Source: Enterococcus gallinarum NBRC 100675 (GTDB lineage: Bacteria > Bacillota > Bacilli > Lactobacillales > Enterococcaceae). Taken from it: a DNA stretch of 64,000 bases. Within the stretch, counting starts at the first letter, position 1. Each line of letters starts with the position of its first letter. The notes under the pieces were generated by a model, which was given only the letters and a program-made list of their open reading frames with translations, was not told the DNA's origin and made no database searches. Positions 25,906-35,149 of this stretch are shown piece after piece. The stretch covers positions 41,143 through 105,142 of the forward strand of contig NZ_BCQE01000016.1 in NCBI RefSeq assembly GCF_001544275.1, written 5' to 3'. The position numbers and the translations under genes are program-made.

Positions 25906-27369
25906 AGCTTCGGATGCATGAGTCATATCATGCGCTATTGACGGAGAGGCCTTCTCTTCTTTTTTAGCTACGTATGCAGCATTTCGTTTTTTCATTTGAC
26001 GAGCGTACCAAATGAAGATTAAAAGGTATGCACCTAATACTAAGGCAGTGGATAACAAAAATTCGATTTGTCCTTGAGAAGCATTACCGACCAAATATCC
26101 TAGGAATTTTTCAATCGGGCCTTCCATCGTGGTATGAGAGATCATGGCGGACCCGCTCAAGCCGGCTGGAAAGGCTCCGACTGCTTTAGCTGTTTGAGTA
26201 ACGAATGGTGCAATCAAGGTACCTGACCATAAGAATAATGGTAATTCGATCGCGCCGATTACGATCATACGTATTAATTTTCCACGAGTTACGACCAATA
26301 GTGCTGGGGTAACACCCATTGCGATGATTCCGCCTAGTGGCAACAATTTATTTCCTGGTAAGATGATGGCTTCTAGCAACATGATTGGTGCTAACACGTT
26401 GGCGGCAGCCCAGATTTCAGCGCGGCCTGCTAAGAAAGGCCAGTCTAAACCTATGTTGATGGTACGTCCTTTTAGTCGTTTATTGGCAAAATCGGTAATC
26501 CCTTGTGATAACGGTTCTACGGCTGCGATGAACCAAGCGCCGATCAAAGAGAACAATTCCAAACAGACGGCAGCAGTAAAGGCTAGCGAGAAAATTTGCG
26601 TTGGTGTTTGTCCTGCTAGTAATCCAACAAAAATCCCCAAATAAATTCCAATCGCGAATTTTGATCCCCAGAAGCCAATTTTACTATTCAATTTGGCAGC
26701 ATCGAAATCATATTTATCCAACCAAGGGAAGACTTTGTCGAAGACTTTGTCGAAAACTTTATCGAAAACCATAATGATCGGATTCATCATGTAGTTCATA
26801 TGAGTCGTGGTCATCGGGTTGCTGTCTGGTGCATTTAACAAGTCATTGAAGGTTGGTTTCATTAAGTCAGAGTTCCAAATTTTTAATACACCAATGAAGA
26901 TAACTAATGCAGAAGCAATAAACAGATTAGCACCGCAGAAGATCGCGAACAAACCAACAATTGCTAAATGCCAAATATCGAAAATATCCACATCTAATGT
27001 GTTGGTTTTTTTCATTGCTAACATGATAATATTGACGATCACCATAATTAGTAAAAAGTAAAGGGTGTATGGCGAACCCCAGGTGATGGTTGCTAGTGGG
27101 GCCCAACCGACATCTGTAATGTTTAATGAAATACCTGTGCGTTCAACAAAAGCTGTCATAGCGTCTGAAAAAGCAGTAGTTAAAATTCCAATAATAGCTC
27201 CGATCCCAGTCAGGGCGATCCCTAATTTGATCCCGCCTTCAAGAGCGCGTGACGGTTTTACTTTAAAAAATAAGGCAATAACAGTTAATACGATGGTCAT
27301 TAACGGTGCCGCCCCTAAATTAATTAGGGGGGTAAATACTTTATTGGCAATATCAATAATTGTATTCAT
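25900..27369 (-). CDS. PTS EIIC component, galactitol family permease (Gat/galactose type)
   Basis: This 489-residue membrane protein has GatC-type motifs (INIGLDWPFLAGRAEIW, ILPGNKLLPLGGI). It is the last gene of a minus-strand EIIA-EIIB-EIIC operon divergent from deoR-lacABCD. Because the partner enzymes start with galactose-6-phosphate isomerase and no galactitol dehydrogenase is present, galactose is the more likely substrate, as shown for GatABC-type PTS in some streptococci. An internal loop contains three tandem copies of FDKV, encoded by a 12-bp repeat (26729-26770), which is unusual for the family. Confidence 0.92.
   Translation of the reverse strand: MNTIIDIANKVFTPLINLGAAPLMTIVLTVIALFFKVKPSRALEGGIKLGIALTGIGAIIGILTTAFSDAMTAFVERTGISLNITDVGWAPLATITWGSPYTLYFLLIMVIVNIIMLAMKKTNTLDVDIFDIWHLAIVGLFAIFCGANLFIASALVIFIGVLKIWNSDLMKPTFNDLLNAPDSNPMTTTHMNYMMNPIIMVFDKVFDKVFDKVFPWLDKYDFDAAKLNSKIGFWGSKFAIGIYLGIFVGLLAGQTPTQIFSLAFTAAVCLELFSLIGAWFIAAVEPLSQGITDFANKRLKGRTINIGLDWPFLAGRAEIWAAANVLAPIMLLEAIILPGNKLLPLGGIIAMGVTPALLVVTRGKLIRMIVIGAIELPLFLWSGTLIAPFVTQTAKAVGAFPAGLSGSAMISHTTMEGPIEKFLGYLVGNASQGQIEFLLSTALVLGAYLLIFIWYARQMKKRNAAYVAKKEEKASPSIAHDMTHASEAK
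26729..26770. repeat. 12-bp in-frame tandem repeat inside the EIIC gene
   Basis: AAGACTTTGTCG occurs at 26729-26740 and 26741-26752, followed by AAAACTTTATCG (26753-26764) and a partial unit. Read on the minus strand this encodes FDKV three times in a predicted cytoplasmic loop. Slippage in such a repeat would add or remove four residues without a frameshift. Confidence 0.9.
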
Positions 27370-27390
27370 ATGTTTTTCCTTTCTTTAGTC

Positions 27391-27693
27391 CTATTTGTTT
27401 AATGATTGGATTGCGCTTTCCATACTTTGGTAAACAGGCTCAGCCATAGCAGGAATACGATAAAGAATAGCACCTGCATCAACGACAGGGATGTTAATGT
27501 TAAAACCCAAGTTGGTGTTGGCAATTTGTGCGAAAATGTCATAATGAGAAAGCATTTCTTCATTGATGTCTTTGATCATAACGGCGTCACAGGTGACTTG
27601 ATAGCCACGATTTTTCAATTCAGTTTCCAAAGCGCTTTTGATTTGATGGCTTGAATTAACGCCTGCTCCACATGCTGCTAAAATTTTGATCAT
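27391..27693 (-). CDS. PTS EIIB component, galactitol family
   Basis: This 100-residue protein has the phosphocysteine loop AACGAGVNSSHQ (Cys8). It lies between EIIA (42 bp upstream) and EIIC (21 bp downstream) on the minus strand. It transfers phosphate from EIIA to the incoming sugar. It differs clearly from the other GatB-type EIIB at 20137-20439, so the two PTS systems are not recent duplicates. Confidence 0.92.
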   Translation of the reverse strand: MIKILAACGAGVNSSHQIKSALETELKNRGYQVTCDAVMIKDINEEMLSHYDIFAQIANTNLGFNINIPVVDAGAILYRIPAMAEPVYQSMESAIQSLNK

Positions 27694-27735
27694 AATAATT
27701 CTCCCCTTAAAATAAGTTTATTTTTTATCCTGCGG

Positions 27736-28227
27736 TTAGGCAGAGACTTCTATATAAAAATGTTCTTCTAAAAAATTATAAATCGCTTCTGTGTCCTCTA
27801 ATTTGAAAAACGAACACAGTTTTTCTTTGTCAACAGAATTAATGAAATCCATGATATTAGCCAACATGCCAGCCTGTGCTTCACCATTTTCGTTCAAGAT
27901 CATGAAAAGAAATGAAGCGGAAATCTGATCGCTTGGCGAGATCATGTTGTAGAAAGGGATTTCATTTTTTACTTTGATTGGAATGATACGGGTGGTTCGC
28001 ACAAACTCACTTTCGGTATGAGGGATAGCGATATTTGGCAATATATTAGAGACAGGTGAGAGATCCAATCCCGTCGGATAATTACGCTCCCGTTCTAAAA
28101 GGTTCTCCAAAAAATTTTCGGTTACCAATTCTTTCTTTAACAGATCTTGATAGACTTGCTCGAACACTTCTTCTTGCGATTGCTTGTCAGAAACATAGAC
28201 CGTGTCTTTGAAAAAGAATTCATTCAC
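27736..28227 (-). CDS. PTS EIIA component, galactitol/fructose class
   Basis: This 163-residue protein of the PTS_EIIA_2 fold has the active-site histidine in NIAIPHTESEFV (His70). It is the first gene of the minus-strand operon. A consensus promoter (28283-28310) and candidate DeoR operators lie just upstream, in the 164-bp region shared with the divergent deoR-lacABCD genes. It receives phosphate from HPr and passes it to the EIIB encoded next. Confidence 0.92.
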   Translation of the reverse strand: MNEFFFKDTVYVSDKQSQEEVFEQVYQDLLKKELVTENFLENLLERERNYPTGLDLSPVSNILPNIAIPHTESEFVRTTRIIPIKVKNEIPFYNMISPSDQISASFLFMILNENGEAQAGMLANIMDFINSVDKEKLCSFFKLEDTEAIYNFLEEHFYIEVSA

Positions 28228-28247
28228 ACAAAACAGCTCCTTTATTA

Positions 28248-28333
28248 GTTCGTTTATGTTTATTTATCTGTTTACAAGTTGAGTATAATCGCTTACAAAA
28301 TCATTGTCAACACATAAACGAAAATAAACAAAC
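28248..28333. promoter_or_regulatory. Paired candidate DeoR operators in a divergent promoter region
   Basis: CGTTTATGTTTATTTAT (28251-28267) and, in the opposite sense, ATAAACGAAAATAAACAAAC (28314-28333) share repeated ATAAAC/GTTTAT units and flank the minus-strand promoter. This fits looping or cooperative repression of both operons by the DeoR protein encoded alongside. Confidence 0.55.
28283..28310 (-). promoter_or_regulatory. Sigma-A promoter of the minus-strand gat-type PTS operon
   Basis: On the minus strand TTGACA (28310-28305), a 16-17 base spacer and TATACT (28288-28283) give a strong consensus promoter, 56 bp before the EIIA start codon. Confidence 0.75.
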
Positions 28334-28391
28334 AATATGTGTTGAAAAATGTTCGCAAATGTTTTATTATTGGGTCGTGGAGGTACAGAAT

Positions 28392-29165
28392 ATGCTGAAA
28401 ACAGAACGACAGCGTTCGATCATAGCGATGTGTGATCGCTATGGGACGATCACAGTCAAATTTATTCAGGAAGTACTGAATGTTTCAGATATGACGATCC
28501 GCCGAGATCTAGAGGAACTCGCGCAGAAGAAAAAGCTTTTACGCGTTCATGGCGGTGCAGAAAAAATCGATTATCTGGAAAAGTCGACTTCTATAGAAGC
28601 AAACGAGCTTTCTCATACTGAAAAAAAGAAGCTTCATACAAAAGAGAAGGAATACATCGCTAAAAATGCGGCGGCTCATATCAATCAAGAAGACGACACG
28701 ATTTTTCTTGGATCGGGTACAACGATCGAATTAATGACACGATACATCAAGCCGTCATCTCTCCGAATCGTTACCAATAGTCTGCCGGTTTTCAATCTAT
28801 TAAGTGAAATAAAAAGATTTGAACTGTATTTGATCGGTGGGCTTTATCGGGAAAAGACTGGAGCCTTTGTCGGTTCAATTGCCAATGAAGCTGTTCAAAA
28901 AATCAGTATTAAGAAGGCTTTTGTCGGAGTGAATGGATTAAAGGGTTCAGAGGTTTCGAATTTCAGTATTGAAGAAGGTACCTTGCAAAAAATTGTTTTA
29001 GATAATGCGGCAGAAAAATGTTTGGTTTCAGATGCAAACAAATTCGACCATAGCGATTTTTATAATTTCTATGATTTGCGCAAGATCGACAAATTATTTA
29101 CGGATTCTACTCTTTCAGCCGGGCTGAAGAGTTATTATCAGCAATTCACTAAAATCATTCAGTAA
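28392..29165 (+). CDS. DeoR-family regulator, LacR-like
   Basis: The ATG at 28392 follows GGAGGTAC, and an in-frame upstream start at 28359 has no such site. The 257-residue protein has the DeoR helix-turn-helix (LNVSDMTIRRDLEELA, RVHGGAEK) and the sugar-phosphate sensor domain (TIFLGSGTTIELM, IVTNSLPVFNLL). It is cotranscribed with lacABCD and divergent from the PTS genes, the position of a LacR-type repressor that responds to tagatose-6-phosphate. Its operators are likely the ATAAAC repeats at 28248-28333. Confidence 0.92.
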   Translation: MLKTERQRSIIAMCDRYGTITVKFIQEVLNVSDMTIRRDLEELAQKKKLLRVHGGAEKIDYLEKSTSIEANELSHTEKKKLHTKEKEYIAKNAAAHINQEDDTIFLGSGTTIELMTRYIKPSSLRIVTNSLPVFNLLSEIKRFELYLIGGLYREKTGAFVGSIANEAVQKISIKKAFVGVNGLKGSEVSNFSIEEGTLQKIVLDNAAEKCLVSDANKFDHSDFYNFYDLRKIDKLFTDSTLSAGLKSYYQQFTKIIQ

Positions 29166-29184
29166 AAAATAGGAGGAAACAAAA

Positions 29185-29613
29185 ATGCGTGTAGTAATTG
29201 GTTCAGACAGTGACGGCATGGAATTAAAGGAATTAATCAAGAAAAAATTGATCAAGGAAGGTATTATAGTAGTAGATAAGAGTGAAACGGCTTCAGAAGA
29301 TTTTGTGGAATCAACTTTGGCGATCGCAAATGATCTGAATGAAAACGAAGGTAGTTTAGGAATCGCGGTTGATGGCTACGGCGCTGGCAGTTTTATCACG
29401 GCAACAAAGGTTAAAGGAATGATAGCGGCAGAAGTTTCGGATGAACGAAGTGCGTATATGACCCGCGAACATAATAATTCCCGGATGATCACACTTGGAT
29501 CAAAAATTGTTGGCGATGAGTTGGCATTGAATATTGTTAAGGAATTTCTACAAGCAAATTATGATGGCGGTCGTCATCAAGTACGTGTCGACATGTTAAA
29601 TAAAATGGCGTAA
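29185..29613 (+). CDS. lacA: Galactose-6-phosphate isomerase, LacA subunit
   Basis: This 142-residue protein of the RpiB/LacAB family has the canonical LacA length and features ([36 protein letters not shown]). With LacB it converts galactose-6-phosphate to tagatose-6-phosphate in the cytoplasm. It lies 19 bp after the DeoR gene with an AGGAGG site, and lacB, lacC and lacD follow closely, giving the full tagatose-6-phosphate pathway in order. Confidence 0.95.
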   Translation: MRVVIGSDSDGMELKELIKKKLIKEGIIVVDKSETASEDFVESTLAIANDLNENEGSLGIAVDGYGAGSFITATKVKGMIAAEVSDERSAYMTREHNNSRMITLGSKIVGDELALNIVKEFLQANYDGGRHQVRVDMLNKMA

Positions 29614-29631
29614 TTAGGAAGGATGAATGAA

Positions 29632-30147
29632 ATGAAAATCGCAATTGGCTGTGACCACATCGTCACAGATACAAAAATGGCAGTATCAGATTTCTTAAAA
29701 TCAAAAGGACATGAAGTGTTGGATATGGGGACCTATGACTTTACCAGAACCCATTATCCAATCTACGGAAAAAAAGTGGGAGAAGCTGTGACTAGCGGAG
29801 AAGCAGATTTAGGGGTTTGTTTGTGTGGAACAGGTGTTGGGATTAACAACGCTGTCAATAAAGTACCTGGTATACGCAGTGCGCTGGTTCGCGATATGAC
29901 GACTGCTATCTATGCGAAGGAACAACTAAATTCCAATGTGATCGGCTTTGGCGCTAGGATTACGGGAGAATTTTTGATCTGTGACATATTAGAGGCCTTC
30001 ATCAATGCCGATTATCAAGAAACTGAAGAAAACAAAAAATTGATCGCCAAAATCGATCACGTCGAAAAAGCCAGTGACAAGCAGTCTGATCCGCATTTCT
30101 TCGATGAATTTATCGAAAAATGGGATCGTGGCGAATACCACGATTAA
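29632..30147 (+). CDS. lacB: Galactose-6-phosphate isomerase, LacB subunit
   Basis: The start is set at 29632, nine bases after AGGAAGG. The upstream ATG at 29623 touches that site directly and is less likely. This gives 171 residues, the usual LacB length. Motifs include [29 protein letters not shown] and [11 protein letters not shown], with the RpiB-type catalytic cysteine in the CGTG loop. It forms the hetero-oligomeric isomerase with LacA. The operon continues with lacC after 12 bp. Confidence 0.95.
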   Translation: MKIAIGCDHIVTDTKMAVSDFLKSKGHEVLDMGTYDFTRTHYPIYGKKVGEAVTSGEADLGVCLCGTGVGINNAVNKVPGIRSALVRDMTTAIYAKEQLNSNVIGFGARITGEFLICDILEAFINADYQETEENKKLIAKIDHVEKASDKQSDPHFFDEFIEKWDRGEYHD

Positions 30148-30159
30148 GCGGGTGGACAA

Positions 30160-31086
30160 ATGATTTTAACAATAACGATGAATCCCTCGATTGATATTTC
30201 TTATCCATTAGAAACCTTCAAGCTCGACACAGTCAATCGAGTAAGAAATGTTCGCAAAACAGCTGGCGGTAAGGGCCTAAATGTGACACGTATCTTGAAG
30301 CAATTAGATACGGAGGTGATTGCTAGTGGTTTAATCGGCGGTTTTTTAGGTGAAGAGATTAAAAAGGACCTGACTCAAAATGAGATTGCTCATGACTTTT
30401 TACCTATCAGCGGAGAAACACGTAATTGCATCGCTGTTTTACATGACGGAAAACAGACGGAAATCCTAGAAAACGGACCTGTTATTACTGAACAAGAAGC
30501 AAGGGCGTTCTTGCAACATTTCGAAAAATTAGCTGTTAAAGCCGAAATCATTTCTTTTTCAGGAAGCTTGCCAGAAGGATTGTCTGCTGATTTTTATCGA
30601 CAAATGCTGCAAGTTTGTCAGCCGAAGCCTGTCGTTTTAGATTGTTCAGGGACAGCATTAAGGGAAGTGTTGCAAGGCAGTGTAAAGCCTAAGCTAATAA
30701 AACCCAATACCGAAGAGCTGGCTAGTCTGCTAGGACGAGAAATCTCAACAGACTTATCAGATTTAAAAGCCGCCTTGTCAGATTTGATGTTTGATGAAAT
30801 TGAATGGATCGTGGTTTCAATGGGGGGTGACGGAGCCTTTGCTAAACATCACGAGACTTTTTATCGCGTGACAATTCCAAAGATTGATGTCGTTAATCCA
30901 GTTGGCTCTGGTGATGCGACCGTTGCTGGATTGACCGCTGCGATTCAACAAGGTCTTTCGGATGAAGCCGTGTTAAAACAGGGCAATGTTTTAGGGATGA
31001 TGAATGCCCAGGAAGCGACTACTGGTTATGTTCAATTAGCCAATTATCAAAAACTATATGATCAAATCTTAGTGGAGAAAGTATAG
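30160..31086 (+). CDS. lacC: Tagatose-6-phosphate kinase, LacC
   Basis: This 308-residue PfkB-family protein has [13 protein letters not shown] near the N-terminus and the catalytic motif [12 protein letters not shown] (Asp252). It phosphorylates tagatose-6-phosphate to the 1,6-bisphosphate with ATP. The assignment rests on family plus position between lacB and lacD. It resembles the kinase at 17614-18585, which likely acts on a different ketose phosphate. Confidence 0.94.
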   Translation: MILTITMNPSIDISYPLETFKLDTVNRVRNVRKTAGGKGLNVTRILKQLDTEVIASGLIGGFLGEEIKKDLTQNEIAHDFLPISGETRNCIAVLHDGKQTEILENGPVITEQEARAFLQHFEKLAVKAEIISFSGSLPEGLSADFYRQMLQVCQPKPVVLDCSGTALREVLQGSVKPKLIKPNTEELASLLGREISTDLSDLKAALSDLMFDEIEWIVVSMGGDGAFAKHHETFYRVTIPKIDVVNPVGSGDATVAGLTAAIQQGLSDEAVLKQGNVLGMMNAQEATTGYVQLANYQKLYDQILVEKV

Positions 31087-31098
31087 GAGGATACGGAA

Positions 31099-32085
31099 AT
31101 GAACAAAGAAAAACGTCAATATATCAAGCAACTATGCAATGAAGATGGAGTGATTGGGGCCTTAGCAATTGATCAACGCGGGGCTTTGAAGAAGATGATC
31201 ACAAAATTCAAGGGCAGCGAAGCAGAAGAATCAGAAATCGTTGAATTTAAAGAAATTGTTTCTTCACAATTAACGAAATATGCTTCATCGATTTTATTAG
31301 ATCCAGAATATGGCTTGCCAGCAGCTGACGTTAGAGCAAAAAATGCCGGTTTGCTGTTAGCTTATGAAAAGACTGGTTACGATGCGTCATCTCCCGGCCG
31401 TTTACCAGATTTATTATCGATCTGGTCAGTTAAACGTTTAAAAGAAGCAGGCGCCGATGCTTGTAAGTTCCTACTTTACTATGATATCAATGAAGCAGAA
31501 GAAATCAACAATCAAAAACATGCCTTTATTGAACGAATCGGCTCAGAATGTCAGGCTGAAAACTTACCCTTCTTCTTGGAGCTTGTTTCTTATGACGCGA
31601 ACATCTCTGATGCGACTTCGAAAGAATACGCCGTTAAGAAACCTCATAAAGTCAACGATATGATGAAGGAATTTTCTGATCCACGTTATGGCGTAGATGT
31701 GTTAAAGGTGGAAGTACCCGTCAATATGAATTATGTGGAAGGCTATGGGACAGGCGAAGTCGTGTACACAAAGGCACAAGCGGCTAACTTCTTCAAGGAA
31801 CAGGCTGAAGCCACCAACCTGCCATTTATTTTCCTAAGCGCCGGTGTAAAAGCAGAGTTGTTCCAAGAAACACTGCGCTTCGCGAAAAATGCTGGCTCAA
31901 CCTTCAATGGTGTACTTTGCGGCCGTGCGACTTGGGCAGATGGTGTAGAAAGCTATATCGTTGATGGAAAAGAAGCAGCGATGGAGTGGATGAATACGCA
32001 AGGGCGTAAAAATATTGAAGAATTAAATGCCGTATTGAAAGAAACTGCTACACCGGTGGAAGTGTTAACAAGCTCACTATCATAA
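31099..32085 (+). CDS. lacD: Tagatose-1,6-bisphosphate aldolase, LacD
   Basis: This 328-residue class I aldolase has the LacD features [23 protein letters not shown] and [17 protein letters not shown], the last containing the Schiff-base lysine region. It cleaves tagatose-1,6-bisphosphate to dihydroxyacetone phosphate and glyceraldehyde-3-phosphate, joining glycolysis. It is the final gene of the deoR-lacABCD operon and is followed after 6 bases by a terminator. Confidence 0.95.
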   Translation: MNKEKRQYIKQLCNEDGVIGALAIDQRGALKKMITKFKGSEAEESEIVEFKEIVSSQLTKYASSILLDPEYGLPAADVRAKNAGLLLAYEKTGYDASSPGRLPDLLSIWSVKRLKEAGADACKFLLYYDINEAEEINNQKHAFIERIGSECQAENLPFFLELVSYDANISDATSKEYAVKKPHKVNDMMKEFSDPRYGVDVLKVEVPVNMNYVEGYGTGEVVYTKAQAANFFKEQAEATNLPFIFLSAGVKAELFQETLRFAKNAGSTFNGVLCGRATWADGVESYIVDGKEAAMEWMNTQGRKNIEELNAVLKETATPVEVLTSSLS

Positions 32086-32091
32086 GAAATC

Positions 32092-32128
32092 AGACTGTGA
32101 AGCACAATTGCTTGCAGTCTTTTTTTTA
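32092..32128 (+). terminator. Terminator of the deoR-lacABCD operon
   Basis: AGACTG and AAGCA pair with TGCTT and CAGTCT around a CAAT loop (small bulge), followed by eight T. It lies just after the lacD stop codon. Confidence 0.88.
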
Positions 32129-32343
32129 CATAAAGCGTAAAATCATGCTGCATTATTAGGGGGACGAATTCTAAAATAGTAAGTGAGTTAAAACGAGGGG
32201 GTTTTTCTTTAGAGAGGTTTTCTTGCATGGGGTGCTTAATGGCTTGATGGTAATTTTCAGTATTCTAACGAGGCTTATTGGTCATAAACCAACGAACTTT
32301 GAAAAGTATATACAAGAAAACCAAGCAAATAGAAAGTAGTGAG

Positions 32344-32370
32344 ACTGGAGCAAAGGTTCCAGTTTTTTTT
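32344..32370 (+). terminator. Terminator after a small gene relic
   Basis: ACTGGA (32344-32349) pairs with TCCAGT (32358-32363), then T run. It follows a short open tail (LIGHKPTNFEKYIQENQ, ending near 32340) that looks like the C-terminus of an NmrA/SDR-type oxidoreductase. The rest of that gene is gone. Confidence 0.65.
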
Positions 32371-32531
32371 ATTCTAGGTATTTTCAAACAGTAAAATCAT
32401 TCTTAATTATGCTAACAGAATGTACGAATTTCTACAAATCTTCACAAAAAGAACGTGGACTTTGAAGAAGAGCATGTACTATGCTAAAAAGCATAAGTGT
32501 AATTACTAAATCTGTACGAGGAGTGAATATA

Positions 32532-33155
32532 CATACGTGTACTGGTGGTTGAGGACAATAGTGAGCTGGCTTTATTCGTAAAAAAAAGGAGCTAGAGCAG
32601 AAGAATATTTCTGTAGATATAATTTATGATGGCGAATCAGGATAAAAGAAGGCCTCCATCAATTCATACAATGGGATACTAATAGATTTAAATCTACCTA
32701 AGAAGGATGGATTATCTGTTTTACAAAGTCTCCGTGCTGAAGAAGTCAAAAGTCCATTTATCATTATTACTGCACGTGATGAGATTGAAGAACGAGCAAA
32801 AGGCTTAGATTTTAGAGCGGATGATTATTTTGTCAAACCTTTCGAGTTACTAGAATTAAAAGCACGGATACGCGCGGTTATTCGTCGTTATCGTGGACGT
32901 ACACTGCCGCAGATTTTAACTGGTGTTTTGAAGATTGATCCATTAGATCGAAGGGGTATCTATCAAAAGACAGAGGTGCTCCTGAAACCAAGGAATTTGA
33001 TATCTTGCTGTGCATCGCGCAGCGTCATCCAGTGTTTGTTTTGTCTGAGAAAACTTTTTAAACATGTCTACGATGAAGATATTACCACGGAAGTCGTAGA
33101 CGTTTCACTGATCTGTGCGGAGTTTGTGATCCCTACAAAAAGAATTCTCATATAA
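32532..33155 (+). pseudogene. OmpR-family response regulator, broken
   Basis: Pieces in successive frames read VLVVEDNSELALFV, an ILIDLNLPKKDGLSVLQSL phospho-acceptor region, FIIITARDEIEERAKGLD, ADDYFVKPFELLELKARI, and then a winged-helix piece. This is a standard receiver plus OmpR DNA-binding domain, disrupted by at least one stop and two or three frameshifts. No intact histidine kinase follows. The relic sits near a broken ICE sigma gene, where Tn1549-like elements often carry cargo such as two-component genes, but no van-type cargo is seen. Confidence 0.85.
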
Positions 33156-33200
33156 ATATAATGTTGCATTAGTCGCATTTGCTATTTTAAGGTGAATAAT

Positions 33201-33355
33201 ATGATGAAAAAATATTTAATATCTATAAATATTTGTTTGTTGCTTTTTTCTACCGCTCTAATTATTCGCCAGCTATTTTTTACCAAGCTAAAGGTATTCC
33301 ATCGATTATGTATCCTCCTATAACTGGTATCTTAGGAGTAATATTTGATTTTTGA
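33201..33355 (+). pseudogene. Small membrane protein A, one-base frameshift
   Basis: AAGGTG precedes an ATG at 33201 opening MMKKYLISINICLLLFSTAL. A shift of one base at a run of six T would join this to AIFYQAKGIPSIMYPPITG and a stop at 33355. The predicted protein has two hydrophobic segments. The family was not recognised. It ends 10 bases before the start of a second small membrane gene. Confidence 0.4.
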
Positions 33356-33365
33356 GGTGGTACAT

Positions 33366-33555
33366 GTGGTTTTTAGAATGCTGAAAAATAAAAAAAGTTA
33401 TATTTATTTATTCGTTTATTAGTGTTTTTCTATCAACATTAATTTGGTATACCATAAAAAATCACCAATTTTTAGCAAACATTGGTGATTGCATTGTAAT
33501 AGCATTCATTGCTTCAATGATAGCTGTATTGATAAGTTTTTTAGAAAATAAGTAG
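33366..33555 (+). pseudogene. Small membrane protein B, frameshift at a poly-A run
   Basis: GAGGTGG is followed at 5 bases by GTG (33366). The frame breaks at a run of seven A. With six A it would read on as about 62 residues with KNKKVIFIYSFISVFLSTLI and a second hydrophobic segment (IVIAFIASMIAVLISF), to a stop at 33555. A perfect hairpin follows 17 bp downstream, so the transcription unit looks whole except for this shift. The function is unknown. Confidence 0.45.
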
Positions 33556-33572
33556 AGCTATTGGAGAATCGG

Positions 33573-33626
33573 AATAAAGAAGATCTTACTTCCAATAAAT
33601 GTATTGGAAGTAAGATCTTCTTTATT
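33573..33626. terminator. 25-bp perfect inverted repeat with 4-base loop
   Basis: The arm at 33573-33597 is the exact reverse complement of 33602-33626 (AATAAAGAAGATCTTACTTC and so on), with loop AATG. The stem is unusually long and perfect for a terminator and has no strong T tract, but its place just after small gene B suggests transcript-end formation. Confidence 0.7.
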
Positions 33627-34695
33627 AATGAAAAGGCTTAGATATGCTAGCCAGTAGGTGTCTGATATTTCTTCATCAAAATAAGAATAATAGGTATAGG
33701 TTTCTTATTTATTAAAGAATTTTAGAAGAAAATGGGATTGACAACGATCCACATATACAACATAAAACAATTGGCCGTATTCATGTTGTCAAACAAGATG
33801 CAATCCAATCGGAGTAATATTTGTTATTTGGAGAAGAAACAATGAATTTAGCTGCTTCTCTTGGAGGAAAAATTTAGATATTGCAGCAGTTTTACTTACT
33901 TGTGGTGCAACCGAGGCAAGTTAATTTAATAAAAAGTACAAGAGTATAAATTTTGTTGGGAATTTACTAGAGAGTACATATAGTTTATTGAAATAAGGTT
34001 GCGAAGGAAGATGGTAGAGTTAGTTGCACTGTTGTGTTGGTATATCTCTTAATGCTGTGTCTTTTTAGGGGGATTAATTAGTGGAGTGATTATATGAGTA
34101 TAAGATGGTTGTTTAGAAGAACAAATAAGATTATTTTTAAAGTTTTTAAAAGTTAAAGTTAAAAAAATACTTCACATGTTATAGTTATGCACACCCTGTT
34201 TTAAATAGTCTTCCTTTTAGTCCTTTAGTGCAAGGATTGATTACCAATATTGTTTTATTAGTCTGTACACCAAATGAAATATTTGTGAAAAAAATAGGCA
34301 GTGGTATTTCTTAAGTAAGATTAAAAGAGAAAGAATATACTCAAAAGATTATTCATATTCCTAAGCCTGAAATTAAGCGTTTTGAGTTAAAAGATTAATC
34401 TGCTTTAGGGATGTTCTCAATTGGTTACTGGTGATAAAAAAATAAGAATACTAAAACTATACGTAGAATATAAGTAATCGGCATCAATCCTAATTATGTG
34501 ATTGAATGCCGATTTTTGTTACGTGCTATTTTTAATTATCTGTATGAAGAATAATTTTATTTTACTCATATTCGTTTTCACTCTGAAGAAGTAAATTGCA
34601 ATTTCTTATAAGTTAAGCAGATATGCAAAAGGCTATTTATTCTATTGTGAAATATAAGATGTAGTTGAAACAGGATAGAATCAAAATACGAATCT
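33627..34695. other. Decay zone without intact genes
   Basis: Plus-strand fragments can be read, such as ILEENGIDNDPHIQHKTIGR (about 33720-33780), LVQGLITNIVLLVCTPNEIF (about 34228-34290) and KEYTQKIIHIPKPEIKRFEL (about 34332-34395). All are interrupted by stops and none was recognised. They indicate several former genes. Confidence 0.5.
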
Positions 34696-35060
34696 TATTT
34701 TGATTTTTCTAGTTTTTTGAAAAAAGCACCCTTTGATCGTTGTATTAGTGGAAAAGAGAAAAAGGAGCATACTTATCATGTCACAAAACTACAACTAAAT
34801 ATCTAAACAACACCAATTTGATGCCTATTGCAAAAAAGTATTACGAAATGAAGCCAAGTCTATTAGAAAACGAAATAATAGAATAAAAGAAAATGAGAAA
34901 CCGCTGAATGATGTAAATGAAGGTAAGTATCCACAAACTAATTTTGATGAACAATATATCTATTTTTTATTTGGATTGGAGATACTAGTTTAATATCAAA
35001 AGTTATCAGCAGTCATAATTAGTTATCCGATGTAAAAAGTACAAACAATAGTTATTATGC
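34696..35060 (+). pseudogene. Degenerate copy of the Tn916-type sigma factor gene and its leader
   Basis: From 34696 the sequence parallels the intact sigma gene at 47163-47564 and its upstream region: the CTAGTTTTTTGAAAAAA leader, GTTGTATTAGTGG, the GGAGCAT ribosome site and the ATG (34778). The coding part reads QHQFDAYCKKVLRNEAKSIR and NFDEQYIYFLFGLEIL but has stops after 5 codons and in the middle, and then loses similarity. It forms a diverged direct repeat with the right-hand copy, flanking the glucuronide locus. Confidence 0.9.
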
Positions 35061-35149
35061 AGAATAGTTTATGAAATATATTACATAATAAGAAAACAAG
35101 CGATATTTTTCTGATCAGAACAACCATTTAATTTAAAAAGAGTTAAAAG

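Noticed and set aside
32245..32340. Possible NmrA/SDR oxidoreductase C-terminus
   Set aside because: Only about 30 residues remain; the resemblance is too short to list as a separate gene relic.
32532..33155. Response regulator relic considered as part of a van-type resistance cluster
   Set aside because: No ligase, dehydrogenase or dipeptidase genes are present; two-component genes alone do not support it.
33830..33930. Short frame containing MNLAASLGGK considered as a bacteriocin precursor
   Set aside because: It is frameshifted, has no leader or cleavage motif and no processing genes nearby.
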